Shown in pieces: positions 6,398 to 13,085 of a stretch of DNA of 27,065 bases (position 1 is the stretch's first letter; each line of letters begins with the position of its first letter). The translations under genes were made by a program, and so were the position numbers. The DNA is from a virus. Location of the stretch: positions 1-27,065 of IMG/VR virus record IMGVR_UViG_3300047551_001464. One strand, given 5' to 3'. The notes below the pieces were generated by a model. That model made no database searches, was not told the DNA's origin, and was given only the letters and a program-made list of their open reading frames with translations.

Positions 6398-6802
6398 ATG
6401 AGCGCACTTGAAAAGTATATGACCCTGCTCAACACCCGCAACTTCCTGTTGTCGCTTTCGGTCACCGAAGACGGACGGGCTGACAGCAAGTCAATGTCGC
6501 AGTACCTTCTCAAGCATTTCCCGAGCGAAGAGGAAATTGCAATGCTCATCCGTCTTCAGGAAGAGCATTACAACAATATGTGGACTCAGGGCGACAAGGG
6601 CAATCCGATTGAGTATCGCCCCGAGAACGGCGGTTGGATTTTCTGGGATGAGACTTGGACTCACATGAACGGACCCTTCAGCACGCTTGATGAAGCGGGG
6701 AAGGCACTTGATGAGTATTGCCACCAACTGAATGCCGACGAGCGTCCCGAGCAACCCAAGACTCCGTTCGGTTTCTACTACGACAATCAGCAAGGGAAGT
6801 AA
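6398..6802 (+). CDS. hypothetical protein
   Basis: This is a 134-residue protein of unknown function. The ATG at 6398 follows a strong GGAGG (6389-6393); an upstream ATG at 6377 lies before this site and within the previous gene. The middle is aromatic (GGWIFWDETWTHMNGPF, about residues 75-91), followed by a helix (LDEAGKALDEYCHQL) that in outline resembles small domains pairing a WxFxDE strand with an EAxxALxxY helix. The C-terminus is polar and Gln-rich. It is followed after one base by the next gene, which shares its transcript. Confidence 0.7.
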   Translation: MSALEKYMTLLNTRNFLLSLSVTEDGRADSKSMSQYLLKHFPSEEEIAMLIRLQEEHYNNMWTQGDKGNPIEYRPENGGWIFWDETWTHMNGPFSTLDEAGKALDEYCHQLNADERPEQPKTPFGFYYDNQQGK

Positions 6803-6803
6803 G

Positions 6804-7064
6804 ATGCCCCACTCCACCGAGGACAAACTCTTTCAGGAATGCCCCCTGCTCGTCAAGGTATGGCGACTTCGGCATTACCTTGCCATTCCTTATCATGCGT
6901 TTCGTATGTGGGTTCGTGGCGTTGAACTTCACACCTCCAATCCGAACACTCGTATGCCCTACCTGCCTTTCCGAGATTGTTGGGACATCTGTAAGGGCCT
7001 CGCCCAAGTGCGAATGAACTGGCTTCATGAGTGGAAGTCAGACGATCAAGAACAGGAAGAATGA
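6804..7064 (+). CDS. hypothetical protein
   Basis: This is an 86-residue protein of unknown function. The ATG at 6804 follows CAAGGGAAG and begins one base after the upstream stop. The protein is rich in Trp, Arg and His (KVWRLRHYLAIPYHAFRMW, about residues 18-36), and the end is acidic (KSDDQEQEE). It is the last gene of the tightly packed early run; a late-type CTAAATA element lies at its stop codon, so the following gene is probably under separate control. Confidence 0.68.
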   Translation: MPHSTEDKLFQECPLLVKVWRLRHYLAIPYHAFRMWVRGVELHTSNPNTRMPYLPFRDCWDICKGLAQVRMNWLHEWKSDDQEQEE

Positions 7065-7065
7065 T

Positions 7066-7072
7066 CTAAATA
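7066..7072 (+). promoter_or_regulatory. late-type promoter CTAAATA
   Basis: CTAAATA matches six of the last seven bases of the T4 late element TATAAATA. It lies 62 nt before the start of the next gene and just after the stop of the preceding one. The same heptamer occurs before genes on the minus strand in this window. Confidence 0.5.
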
Positions 7073-7088
7073 CTCATCCGTGCCGTGG

Positions 7089-7130
7089 TCTCTTTGTTGT
7101 GGTTTGTCATACACCACATCACAAAGGAGA
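7089..7130 (+). promoter_or_regulatory. leader hairpin covering the ribosome-binding site
   Basis: The left arm 7089-7103 (TCTC, TTTGT, TGTGGT) can pair with the right arm 7113-7130 (ACCACA, TC bulge, ACAAA, G bulge, GAGA), giving about 15 bp around a 9-nt loop. The right arm contains the Shine-Dalgarno sequence AAAGGAG (7123-7129) of the gene at 7134. Folded RNA would hide the ribosome-binding site, so translation is probably controlled by opening this hairpin. No ligand or protein signal is visible. Confidence 0.55.
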
Positions 7131-7133
7131 CAC

Positions 7134-7817
7134 ATGGAAATTAACATCAACAGCCGTTCTCAGTCTGAGGAAGCACCCAAGCAGTCCGAGTGCGAGTCCT
7201 GCAAGAACCTCTGCACAGAGGCCAAAGAACAGGTTAAGGTTCAGGATAAGAAAATCTACAAGATGACCATTGCTCTCGCCGTTGCGCTCACGCTCATCGG
7301 TCAGGAAGCGGCGGACAAGGCGGTTTCCTTATTTGACTCCATTACATCCATCACGGACAAGGCCGAGGGCGTGGCGAGCGGAGACTCAGGCGCAGACTCC
7401 AAGGAAGAGTCCGATAATGACAAGGCCGAACAGGAACCGAAAGAGGCCCCCTCCATCAACATCAGCATTCCGACGAACGCCTTCAACAACAAGTCATCCA
7501 GAAGCACCCCACCCACCCCTACGGACAGCCTTATTCCTTTACCCTCCCCGAGTACCACCCCTCTCACCAGTCTTCCTTATAGCGGCTTTACGCCGACCTA
7601 CAGCCCTTCCACAAATTCCGCTCCCGTTCCGTCCGCTCTCTTCCCCCTGACCTATCCGTTAGTACGCAGTTCGGTAGTCCCACCAATCGCCGAACCATGG
7701 AAGATGCCCTCCTCCACCGCCACAACGGACAGGAATGTCTGCTTTGATGTCGTGCCCCCTCCCGCAACCCTAACGACTCTGGTGGCGGGTTTGTGGATAA
7801 TTAATAGACGGGCTTGA
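7134..7817 (+). CDS. membrane protein with Pro/Ser/Thr-rich region and PEP-CTERM-like tail
   Basis: This is a 227-residue protein. The ATG at 7134 follows AAAGGAG at 4 nt; in-frame starts from 7080 lie in the leader hairpin. The N-terminus has CESCKNLC (residues 20-27), then a short hydrophobic stretch (MTIALAVALTLIG, 44-56). Residues about 85-110 are acidic, and 120-200 are very rich in Pro, Ser and Thr, like an extracellular stalk that could be glycosylated. The end VPPPATLTTLVAGLWIINRR has the PEP-CTERM layout: VP-x-P, hydrophobic helix, Arg pair. This suggests export and exosortase-type anchoring. The stop codon overlaps the -35 box of the next promoter. The role is unknown; surface modification or superinfection exclusion are possible. 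Confidence 0.65.
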   Translation: MEININSRSQSEEAPKQSECESCKNLCTEAKEQVKVQDKKIYKMTIALAVALTLIGQEAADKAVSLFDSITSITDKAEGVASGDSGADSKEESDNDKAEQEPKEAPSINISIPTNAFNNKSSRSTPPTPTDSLIPLPSPSTTPLTSLPYSGFTPTYSPSTNSAPVPSALFPLTYPLVRSSVVPPIAEPWKMPSSTATTDRNVCFDVVPPPATLTTLVAGLWIINRRA

Positions 7818-7842
7818 CAAGGGTATGGGAAGAGCCTAAGAT
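7814..7842 (+). promoter_or_regulatory. sigma-70 promoter, leaderless type
   Basis: TTGACA (7814-7819), a 17-nt spacer and TAAGAT (7837-7842). The ATG at 7851 begins 9 nt after the -10 box. The -35 box includes the stop codon of the upstream gene. Confidence 0.75.
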
Positions 7843-7850
7843 GATTGCGT

Positions 7851-8195
7851 ATGAACAACACCACTCAAACGGCTTCTCCCTCCCGCACTCCCGCCATCGG
7901 CGACATCCTCGCCTCTGAATGGGGCTACGAGCAGACGAATGTTGACTTCTATCTGGTCACAAAAGTCACCAAAGCCTCGGTAGTCCTCGCTCACATGGTC
8001 GCCAGAAAGGTCAGCCAAGGCTACGGCCAAGGAATCACGACTCCGACCTCTGAGTTCGTCGGGCCGAGAATCACTCGCCGATTCAAGACCTACACCAACT
8101 TCAAGGGTGAAGCGACTTACGGCGTGAAAATCAATTCCTACGAATCGGCTCGTCCTTGGAACGGTTCGCCCGTGCGCTACACGGATGGGTACTGA
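7851..8195 (+). CDS. small phage protein with WGYEQTNVDFY motif
   Basis: This is a 114-residue protein. The segment GDILASEWGYEQTNVDFYLV (about residues 18-37) resembles a small domain I associate with hypothetical proteins of phages and mobile elements, with a W-G-Y-x-Q-T-N-V-x-F-Y core; its function is not known to me. The rest is basic and beta-rich, ending in GSPVRYTDGY. The ATG at 7851 is preferred to an in-frame TTG at 7845. It sits at the expected transcription start of the promoter at 7814-7842 and has no ribosome-binding site, so it is probably translated from a leaderless mRNA. Confidence 0.75.
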   Translation: MNNTTQTASPSRTPAIGDILASEWGYEQTNVDFYLVTKVTKASVVLAHMVARKVSQGYGQGITTPTSEFVGPRITRRFKTYTNFKGEATYGVKINSYESARPWNGSPVRYTDGY

Positions 8196-8210
8196 AAAAA
8201 GGGAGACACC

Positions 8211-8333
8211 ATGAACTTTGATGACTTTGACACCCAGATTCAGATAGAGGAAGTTGAACCCTTCTTCCCGACCGAAGCCGACTACATGGGCTACGACATC
8301 GGTGAAGACCTATGGAAGGAAGGGGCGGACTGA
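8211..8333 (+). CDS. 40-residue acidic small protein
   Basis: A short frame encodes a very acidic peptide beginning MNFDDFDTQIQIEEVEPFFP and ending YMGYDIGEDLWKEGAD. The ATG follows AGGGAGA at a good distance, 15 nt after the stop of the gene before. Composition and codon use match the neighbours. No membrane segment is present. The MGYDIG segment loosely resembles MGYDAG in the small membrane protein at 3680. The function is unknown. Confidence 0.62.
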   Translation: MNFDDFDTQIQIEEVEPFFPTEADYMGYDIGEDLWKEGAD

Positions 8334-8342
8334 CCGCCCGTA

Positions 8343-8429
8343 ATGTTTATCGTCGCAACGATTTCAATCACCAGTCTCATCGTCATGCTCGTCCTTGTCA
8401 TGGGCGGGGATGATGATACATTTACATAA
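8343..8429 (+). CDS. 28-residue hydrophobic peptide (possible)
   Basis: A very short frame encodes MFIVATISITSLIVMLVLVM followed by GGDDDTFT: one hydrophobic helix and an acidic tail. It fits the gap between two genes but lacks a convincing ribosome-binding site. Such peptides can be phage membrane toxins or accessory lysis factors, but the frame could also occur by chance. The call rests only on position and on the clear membrane helix. Confidence 0.35.
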   Translation: MFIVATISITSLIVMLVLVMGGDDDTFT

Positions 8430-8440
8430 GGATTTTCGTC

Positions 8441-9082
8441 ATGAATAGTTTCGTGAAGTGTCTTTGTATCATGTCCGCATCCACATCCGCATTCGGCACG
8501 GAGGTTGTTGAGTTCGGAGGTATGCTCAAGTATGACTCGCCACTACCGCCGTCATTGATGTTGGGTGCATTTGAACGCAAAAGCGTTGCCGTAATGTTCC
8601 CAGAGCGGTCACGATTCCTGACGGGCACACAAGAGGTTGACATCAGCCAACCTGGTCTCTACAACCAATCAACCGATTTGACTTTCGGGGCGATTCCTGC
8701 GGGCATGGTTGTCAGGAGTTTCATTGTCCATGCCGACAGCCTTGGAATCTCATCAACGGTGTATGAGGGATGGGTAAGGTTTGACGGCCCCGTTCTTGGA
8801 ATCATCTCGGGGACACCGATGCTCAACACCACGAACCCCCGATTCGGTGGGGAGTTCACCACATACTCAACGATTACCTCACGAGGCGTTGACTTGACAC
8901 CGACTGTGGGTCAGGACTTCATCACACTTTCGCCCGACCGAAAATTGGTCACATTCCGATTGGCCGTAAGCGAAACGATGGATGAGTTCCGTATTCTTAC
9001 AGAGGCTTCTCCCGTTCCCTCTGTTGGAACATCGGTTCTGACTTTGGCGGGACTTCTCACGGCAACCCGTAGAAGGCGTTAA
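8441..9082 (+). CDS. secreted protein with PEP-CTERM-like sorting tail
   Basis: This is a 213-residue protein. The N-terminus (MNSFVKCLCIMSASTSAFG) looks like a short signal peptide. The middle (residues about 70-185) is beta-rich and includes FIVHADSLGI, WVRFDGPVLGIISG and a conserved-looking RGVDL segment. This layout is typical of bacterial PEP-CTERM proteins in which an HxD segment precedes a V-x-F-D-G-x-x-LGII stretch. The C-terminus SPVPSVGTSVLTLAGLLTAT followed by RRRR is a PEP-CTERM-like signal. Such proteins are exported, cut and anchored by a host exosortase. The ribosome-binding site AAGGA precedes the ATG. It was probably acquired from an exosortase-bearing host. The next gene carries a similar tail. 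Confidence 0.78.
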   Translation: MNSFVKCLCIMSASTSAFGTEVVEFGGMLKYDSPLPPSLMLGAFERKSVAVMFPERSRFLTGTQEVDISQPGLYNQSTDLTFGAIPAGMVVRSFIVHADSLGISSTVYEGWVRFDGPVLGIISGTPMLNTTNPRFGGEFTTYSTITSRGVDLTPTVGQDFITLSPDRKLVTFRLAVSETMDEFRILTEASPVPSVGTSVLTLAGLLTATRRRR

Positions 9083-9084
9083 TC

Positions 9085-9303
9085 ATGAACGACTTCAACA
9101 CATCCGATATCCTCGTCCACACATCGTTTGAGACCGTGCGACTCTACAACGCTTACGAGCGCATAGAGCCGTGGAGCGTCAGGCACATCTCGCCCACGCC
9201 CATGTTTGAGAACTATTACGGGTGCGCCGTTCCTGCGCCCTCGGCCTTGGTGGTGTTGGCACTCTCGTTCATGCTCTGTCGCCGTAGACGAAAGTCTACT
9301 TGA
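9085..9303 (+). CDS. short protein with PEP-CTERM-like sorting tail
   Basis: This is a 72-residue protein. Residues 49-72 (VPAPSALVVLALSFMLC, RRRRKST) form a textbook PEP-CTERM-like tail: VP-x-P, an 11-12 residue hydrophobic helix and four arginines. The first 48 residues are polar and show no signal peptide, which is odd for an exosortase substrate. It may be a truncated gene or may insert by its C-terminal helix alone. It starts 2 nt after the upstream gene and is probably coupled to it. Its 3' end overlaps the convergent membrane gene on the other strand by 8 bp, marking the border between the plus and minus blocks. Confidence 0.7.
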   Translation: MNDFNTSDILVHTSFETVRLYNAYERIEPWSVRHISPTPMFENYYGCAVPAPSALVVLALSFMLCRRRRKST

Positions 9304-9628
9304 ACTTGCGCTTTTTGCTCATCGCTTTCTTCAGCGATGGGCATTCTTTCACGAACTTCTTGTAGTGGAACCACGCCGCCCATGACATCAGGGTGGCCAG
9401 TCCCACATTCAGAAGAACCTCACTCGGAGGCGAGTCTGGAAGCGTGAGAGCGGTGTACAACGAACCCGCCGCACACATACTGAGACCCATCTTCAGGGCG
9501 AGAGTGCTGTGCGATTTGAGTGTATAGACTATTGAGTTCTCTCTGCCGAACAGAAATATCATGAACGCTCCGAAAGCACCAGAGAGAACGATATTACTTG
9601 CTAAGTTCATCCACTTGAGATAGTCCAT
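9296..9628 (-). CDS. small multi-pass membrane protein, holin-like
   Basis: This is a 110-residue protein with three likely membrane helices (about 8-27, 43-62 and 69-87) and a strongly basic C-terminus (KKAMSKKRKFK). Size, helix number and charged tail are those of class I phage holins, which form lysis holes in the inner membrane, but no family motif proves it. The start ATG overlaps the stop of the upstream gene (TAATG), so the two membrane proteins are translationally coupled. They could be a holin and antiholin pair. No endolysin is in this window. Confidence 0.6.
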   Translation of the reverse strand: MDYLKWMNLASNIVLSGAFGAFMIFLFGRENSIVYTLKSHSTLALKMGLSMCAAGSLYTALTLPDSPPSEVLLNVGLATLMSWAAWFHYKKFVKECPSLKKAMSKKRKFK

Positions 9629-10023
9629 TACCGCCTCTTTCCTGTAGATGTAGACTTGCGCTTCTTCTTGGGCTTGGAGGACACTCTACGCACTCTACGG
9701 GGAGGTTCGGCCTCTTCTTCACCCACGAAATACTTTTCAATTATGTATTCCAGACCCTTAAGTCCCATGAACCCGAGGACGAATGCCATAGCGTACTTGC
9801 TTCCGCTACGGACAGATTCAGGAATGAGAGCAAGGGCGACTGGTGTTAAGTAGTTCGCACACGCCATGCCTGCCAGAATTGAGGCGATGGTGGTCTTGAG
9901 TTTTTGCGACGATTTCTTGGAAACCAGAAGCAGAGAGCCGAAAAAGCCTGACACCAGAAATCCGATGTCAATGCCATATTTCAGCAGAATAGCCTCTGGC
10001 CCTGTAGGTTGGTCGTCTGTCAT
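9628..10023 (-). CDS. small multi-pass membrane protein, holin-like
   Basis: This is a 131-residue protein with three likely membrane helices (about 18-35, 42-67 and 75-95). Its tail is acidic then very basic (GEEEAEPPRR, then KPKKKRKSTSTGKRR). The arrangement resembles phage holins and other small inner-membrane proteins. A CTAAATA late-type element lies about 55 nt upstream, so it can be made late with the structural genes even though it follows the capsid-type block. It is coupled to the membrane protein downstream by TAATG. Either could be the holin. Confidence 0.6.
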   Translation of the reverse strand: MTDDQPTGPEAILLKYGIDIGFLVSGFFGSLLLVSKKSSQKLKTTIASILAGMACANYLTPVALALIPESVRSGSKYAMAFVLGFMGLKGLEYIIEKYFVGEEEAEPPRRVRRVSSKPKKKRKSTSTGKRR

Positions 10024-10078
10024 GGTGATTCCCTGACTAAAGAATGTAAACCACGAAGACTTCGCTCTTGTGTATGAT

Positions 10079-10085
10079 TATTTAG
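10079..10085 (-). promoter_or_regulatory. late-type promoter CTAAATA
   Basis: The minus strand reads ACTAAATAAT over the stop codon of the upstream gene, 55 nt before the holin-like gene. It matches the other CTAAATA elements of the window and seven of the eight T4 late octamer positions at best. Confidence 0.5.
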
Positions 10086-10768
10086 TTTTCACGGACGATG
10101 AGGAAGTCATCCTCACCGAGCGTCATCACGCCCTCAATGATGACCCATCCGTCTTTCTGGAAGGACTGGATGTCCTTGGCGGGAATCACATCAAGGTCTC
10201 GGTCATCAGCACCCCACATGATGCGTGAACCAGGCATGGAAGCCTTACGCTTACGCAGGTTGCCGAAGTTAGTGATGAAGGACGGGGGCACACGATACTT
10301 ACGGAGCATTTCCGCCGTACGCTTGTTTTGTTCCTCTTTGCCGATGCTCTGGCGTTGATGGGCGACAACCGTGGCGGCGGTTTCGTCCAGTTCGGTCTCT
10401 TCGGCAATCTTCTTGCCCAGAGCCAAAACCTTACCCGCCTTACCCTTACCCAAAGCCGCCTTGAGAGCGTCATCAAACGAGTTGTAATCGCCGATGGCGA
10501 ACGGCTCTTTAGGGTTATACCAGAGGGTCATCTTGCTTGTGCCCTTGCGAGGTGCGATGTAGAACATCTTCTTCGGGCCGACATCGGTCTTGGAGCCGCC
10601 GACATCAAACTCCTGACCTACGGCGGGCTTCAGTTCCTCGGTGATTTGGGAGCCATCCAACAAGTCAACTGGTTCAAGGTTCGCCATGGCCGCTTCGGTG
10701 GAGCCGTTGAGCGGTGGCTTGCTGTACTTCTTGGCTTCTTCAATAATTTGGCGTTGAAAGTGATACAT
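10082..10768 (-). CDS. putative internal head protein with capsid-targeting-like N-terminus
   Basis: This is a 228-residue protein. The first residues MYHFQRQIIEEAKKY match the layout of T4 internal-protein targeting sequences: a short aromatic and amphipathic segment ending in I-E-E before A, a candidate prohead-protease cut after residue 11. Residues 123-129 (EETELDE) repeat an acidic motif found in four proteins of this block and could be a second cut site. The rest includes a small GTSKMTLWYNP domain of unknown fold and a basic segment (LRKRK). The ribosome-binding site TAAGGAACC contains the stop of the upstream gene. The likely role is packaging inside the capsid and delivery with the DNA; the activity is unknown. 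Confidence 0.65.
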   Translation of the reverse strand: MYHFQRQIIEEAKKYSKPPLNGSTEAAMANLEPVDLLDGSQITEELKPAVGQEFDVGGSKTDVGPKKMFYIAPRKGTSKMTLWYNPKEPFAIGDYNSFDDALKAALGKGKAGKVLALGKKIAEETELDETAATVVAHQRQSIGKEEQNKRTAEMLRKYRVPPSFITNFGNLRKRKASMPGSRIMWGADDRDLDVIPAKDIQSFQKDGWVIIEGVMTLGEDDFLIVREN

Positions 10769-10777
10769 CGTGGTTCC

Positions 10778-12412
10778 TTAAAAGCGTTTAGGTTCGGGAT
10801 ACCTCTGGTGCATGGTGAGGTCCAACTTCTTGAGGACTGGTTTTCCATCATCGCCCTTGTCCACGGCGATATAAGCCTCCATGCGCTTGATATTGGCGAA
10901 GCGCACATCACGATGGTCGTTGTACATGGGCTTCATGAAAACCTCATAGTAAAGACCGTTTTTCAAAGCCCAGTCCGAGTCAGGTGTTCCCTTGACAACT
11001 GCACGATACTCAAAGGTTTCGTTCTTATACTTGAACTGGCCAAGAATCGGGTTCTGTTTCGCTTGGGACTTTGCCCAGTTCGGAGTGACCGCCTCGTTGG
11101 TCTGAATCTCCGTGCTTTCGGTGGGGTACTTCCTGTGGCCTGTGATGGGCCACTTCTCGTACACGGGCTTGCCACCTTCGCCCTCGTCCACGGCGACCTG
11201 AACGACCGTGGCCTTGACGATGGCGAAGCGAACATCTCGGTAGTCGTTCCACACGGGACGGAGGAAGATTTCATGCGTCATGCCGTGGCTCAACGCCCAG
11301 TCGGAACCAGGTGAAGCCCCCTTGACGATGGCACGATATTCAAAGGTGTTGCCCTTGTGCTTGAACTGACCGAGAATCGGGTGCTGTTTCCGTTGAGCGT
11401 ATGCCCAGTTCGGAGCATATGCTTCATTGGTCTCGGTCTCTTCCTTGACAATCTGAAGGTCGCCCGCCTTGATTGCCTTGGCGAGGTTCGTGCTGATAAT
11501 CTTACCTGAACGCTTGGCTCCGCTTGTGAGGACATACAACTTGTCGCCACCTGGCAGGGAGGGATTTGCGTGCGCTCCCTGTACGCTCATGTTGTAAGTC
11601 TTGCCTGTTTCCAGATTGGCGAACTTGACGGGCTTCACGACCTTGACCGAACGAACACCGTTGAGAATGTTGGCGGCTTCTTTGCCAGTCATCTCCTCAA
11701 GGTTCTCAACTTCCTCGTTCAACTTCTTGCCTGTAATGATGTCGTTTCTGGCCGTGTTCCAACCCTCGCCAGACTTGCCGCTTGGAACATCCTGCTTGCT
11801 GATGGCTCTGCCACCAACGACAAGGCGAAGGTATCCACGATAACCGACACCCCATTGAGAGTCATGCTTCTTGTCCTTCTTCAGGGCGAGTTTCGTGGAG
11901 ACTTCAAGGTTGTGCTTGGCGATGTCCTGAAAGTCCGACTCGCTGATGGCCTCGGCTTCAACCTCGGCCTCTTCCTGCACCGACTCGTTGAGGGCGATGA
12001 TGATGGCCTGACCCTTGTGGTCTTTCCATGTGCGCTCCGCCTTGTTTCCAAGTTTGATGCCCTTGAAGTCGTATCCATTGAACTCATACTTGCCGATGTC
12101 GGCAATCTTGACAATCTTGATTTCCGACCCCTCGCCAGTAAGACCACCACGGGCCGCACCTGGGCCTGTGGGCTTGGTGATGTCAAGAATCATGGCATGG
12201 CCGCCCAAGCGGTTTCTGAGAACATTCAGGAGTTTGCGGTAGGTTCCGACATCAAGTCCCGAATTGAGGACAAGTTTCTCGGCTCCCTTCATCACATTCA
12301 CGCCCTCCACGATGAAGTCCCGACACTCTTCGGGCAGGTTTTGGGTTTCTTTGGGGGAGAGTTTGCCGTGCTTGGCGGCTTCGTTCAGAAGGCGGCGTTG
12401 ATACTCATACAT
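10778..12412 (-). CDS. putative internal head protein with tandem repeats
   Basis: This is a 544-residue protein. The N-terminus MYEYQRRLLNEAAKHG closely follows the T4 capsid-targeting pattern, with L-N-E before A, giving a predicted cut after residue 11. The C-terminal 217 residues are two copies of a ~108-residue unit (328-437 and 438-544), each starting TNEAxxPNWA and containing P-I-L-G-Q-F and DVRFA. Acidic motifs EEVENLEE, EETETNEA and STEIQTNEA separate the units and could be further protease sites. The middle has NLETGKTYNMSVQGAH and a VLTSGAKRSG segment. A perfect TATAAATA lies upstream (12444-12451). Function after injection is unknown. Confidence 0.65.
   Translation of the reverse strand: MYEYQRRLLNEAAKHGKLSPKETQNLPEECRDFIVEGVNVMKGAEKLVLNSGLDVGTYRKLLNVLRNRLGGHAMILDITKPTGPGAARGGLTGEGSEIKIVKIADIGKYEFNGYDFKGIKLGNKAERTWKDHKGQAIIIALNESVQEEAEVEAEAISESDFQDIAKHNLEVSTKLALKKDKKHDSQWGVGYRGYLRLVVGGRAISKQDVPSGKSGEGWNTARNDIITGKKLNEEVENLEEMTGKEAANILNGVRSVKVVKPVKFANLETGKTYNMSVQGAHANPSLPGGDKLYVLTSGAKRSGKIISTNLAKAIKAGDLQIVKEETETNEAYAPNWAYAQRKQHPILGQFKHKGNTFEYRAIVKGASPGSDWALSHGMTHEIFLRPVWNDYRDVRFAIVKATVVQVAVDEGEGGKPVYEKWPITGHRKYPTESTEIQTNEAVTPNWAKSQAKQNPILGQFKYKNETFEYRAVVKGTPDSDWALKNGLYYEVFMKPMYNDHRDVRFANIKRMEAYIAVDKGDDGKPVLKKLDLTMHQRYPEPKRF
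10781..11431 (-). repeat. two tandem ~108-residue protein repeats
   Basis: Copy 1 is at 11102-11431 and copy 2 at 10781-11101, inside the 544-residue gene. Both encode NEAxxPNWAxxQxKQxPILG, an EYRA(I/V)VKG strand, DWAL, NDxRDVRFA and a VD-x-G-x-GGKP or DDGKP loop. The DNA copies are clearly diverged, so the duplication is old and kept by selection on the protein. Confidence 0.85.
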
Positions 12413-12443
12413 TAGCGGGGACTCCGTAAATTGTTATAAGGCT

Positions 12444-12451
12444 ATTTATAA
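12444..12451 (-). promoter_or_regulatory. T4-type late promoter TATAAATA
   Basis: A perfect TATAAATA octamer on the minus strand, 31 nt before the 544-residue gene, is the T4 late promoter core. Short arms TAAGG and CCTTA flank it. Confidence 0.7.
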
Positions 12452-12458
12452 GAAAACC

Positions 12459-12959
12459 TTACTGGGGAGCGGACAGGTAGGCGTTGAAGATGGACTGGAT
12501 TGCTTCCTTTGCCTTATCCACGGAGGCATCGGGAATCCTCTCGGTGGCGACCTCTTTGGGCGGAATCACGCCGACCGTATAACCGTCATAACCAATACCG
12601 ATGGGGCCTTGGTCGGCCTCGCCATCCTCGCCTTCCTTGAAGTTGGAATGAAACCAGTTGGCGTATTGGGTGCGAGTCTCCTCGGTGGTTCCTTGGGCAA
12701 CCACGGCGTTGGAGATGCAACCCTGACCCTCCACCCAAACACCATCGGCGATGGTCAGGGCCTGAGACATCTCTTCGTCCCACACGACGATGTAGCGGCA
12801 GAGTTCCTTGCCCGCCTCATTCTCGGCGGTCTCGTATAACTCAAACAGGCACTTGCCCTTGTACTTTTGGTTGAGACGAATCTCGTCCTCCTGCGTGGGG
12901 GACGGATTGAAATAGATTGGATTTTCTTCGCTTGTAAGCAAAACAAGACCTTCACTCAT
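12459..12959 (-). CDS. hypothetical late protein
   Basis: This is a 166-residue acidic protein of unknown function. It begins MSEGLVLLTSEENPIYFNPS and continues with beta-strand-like segments (CRYIVVWDEEM, ALTIADGVWVEGQG). It has a Gly-rich GPIGIGYDGYTVGVIPP stretch (about residues 119-135) and a helical end (KAKEAIQSIFNAYL). It lacks the capsid-targeting N-terminus of its neighbours. The ribosome-binding site AGGAGG is strong, and a CATAAATA late-type element lies 19 nt upstream of the start, so it is probably an abundant late or virion product. Confidence 0.72.
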   Translation of the reverse strand: MSEGLVLLTSEENPIYFNPSPTQEDEIRLNQKYKGKCLFELYETAENEAGKELCRYIVVWDEEMSQALTIADGVWVEGQGCISNAVVAQGTTEETRTQYANWFHSNFKEGEDGEADQGPIGIGYDGYTVGVIPPKEVATERIPDASVDKAKEAIQSIFNAYLSAPQ

Positions 12960-12978
12960 AACGAGCCTCCTTTGGCTT

Positions 12979-12986
12979 TATTTATG
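12979..12986 (-). promoter_or_regulatory. late-type promoter CATAAATA
   Basis: The minus strand carries CATAAATA, one mismatch from TATAAATA, between tRNA-Val and the 166-residue gene, with AGGAGG following before the start codon. Confidence 0.6.
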
Positions 12987-13004
12987 AGGGAATGTCTTGG
13001 GTAA

Positions 13005-13077
13005 TACTCCCTGAGGGATTTGAACCCCCGACTTCCACCGTGTAAAGGTGGCACTCTGGCCGCTGAGTTAAGGGAGC
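13005..13077 (-). tRNA. tRNA-Val (anticodon UAC)
   Basis: On the minus strand: acceptor GCTCCCT/AGGGAGT (terminal G-T pair), D-stem ACTC/GAGT, anticodon stem CCACC/GGTGG with loop TTTACAC (UAC), variable AAGTC, T-stem GGGGG/CCCTC with loop TTCAAAT, discriminator A. CCA is not encoded. It follows the small membrane gene on the same strand and is probably cut from its transcript. Confidence 0.9.
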
Positions 13078-13085
13078 GGGTTTGC

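Noticed and set aside
8322-8339. GGGCGG/CCGCCC hairpin over the stop of the 40-residue gene as a terminator
   Set aside because: A stable 6-bp stem, but it is followed by TAATGTTTATCG, not a T-run; left unannotated.
10328-11314. 328-codon open frame on the plus strand
   Set aside because: It is antisense to two well-supported genes with ribosome-binding sites and capsid-type N-termini. Its sequence is low in recognisable features and has no ribosome-binding site; it is explained by the codon bias of the opposite strand.
11570-12415. 281-codon open frame on the plus strand
   Set aside because: Mirror frame of the 544-residue gene; no start signal and no recognised motif.
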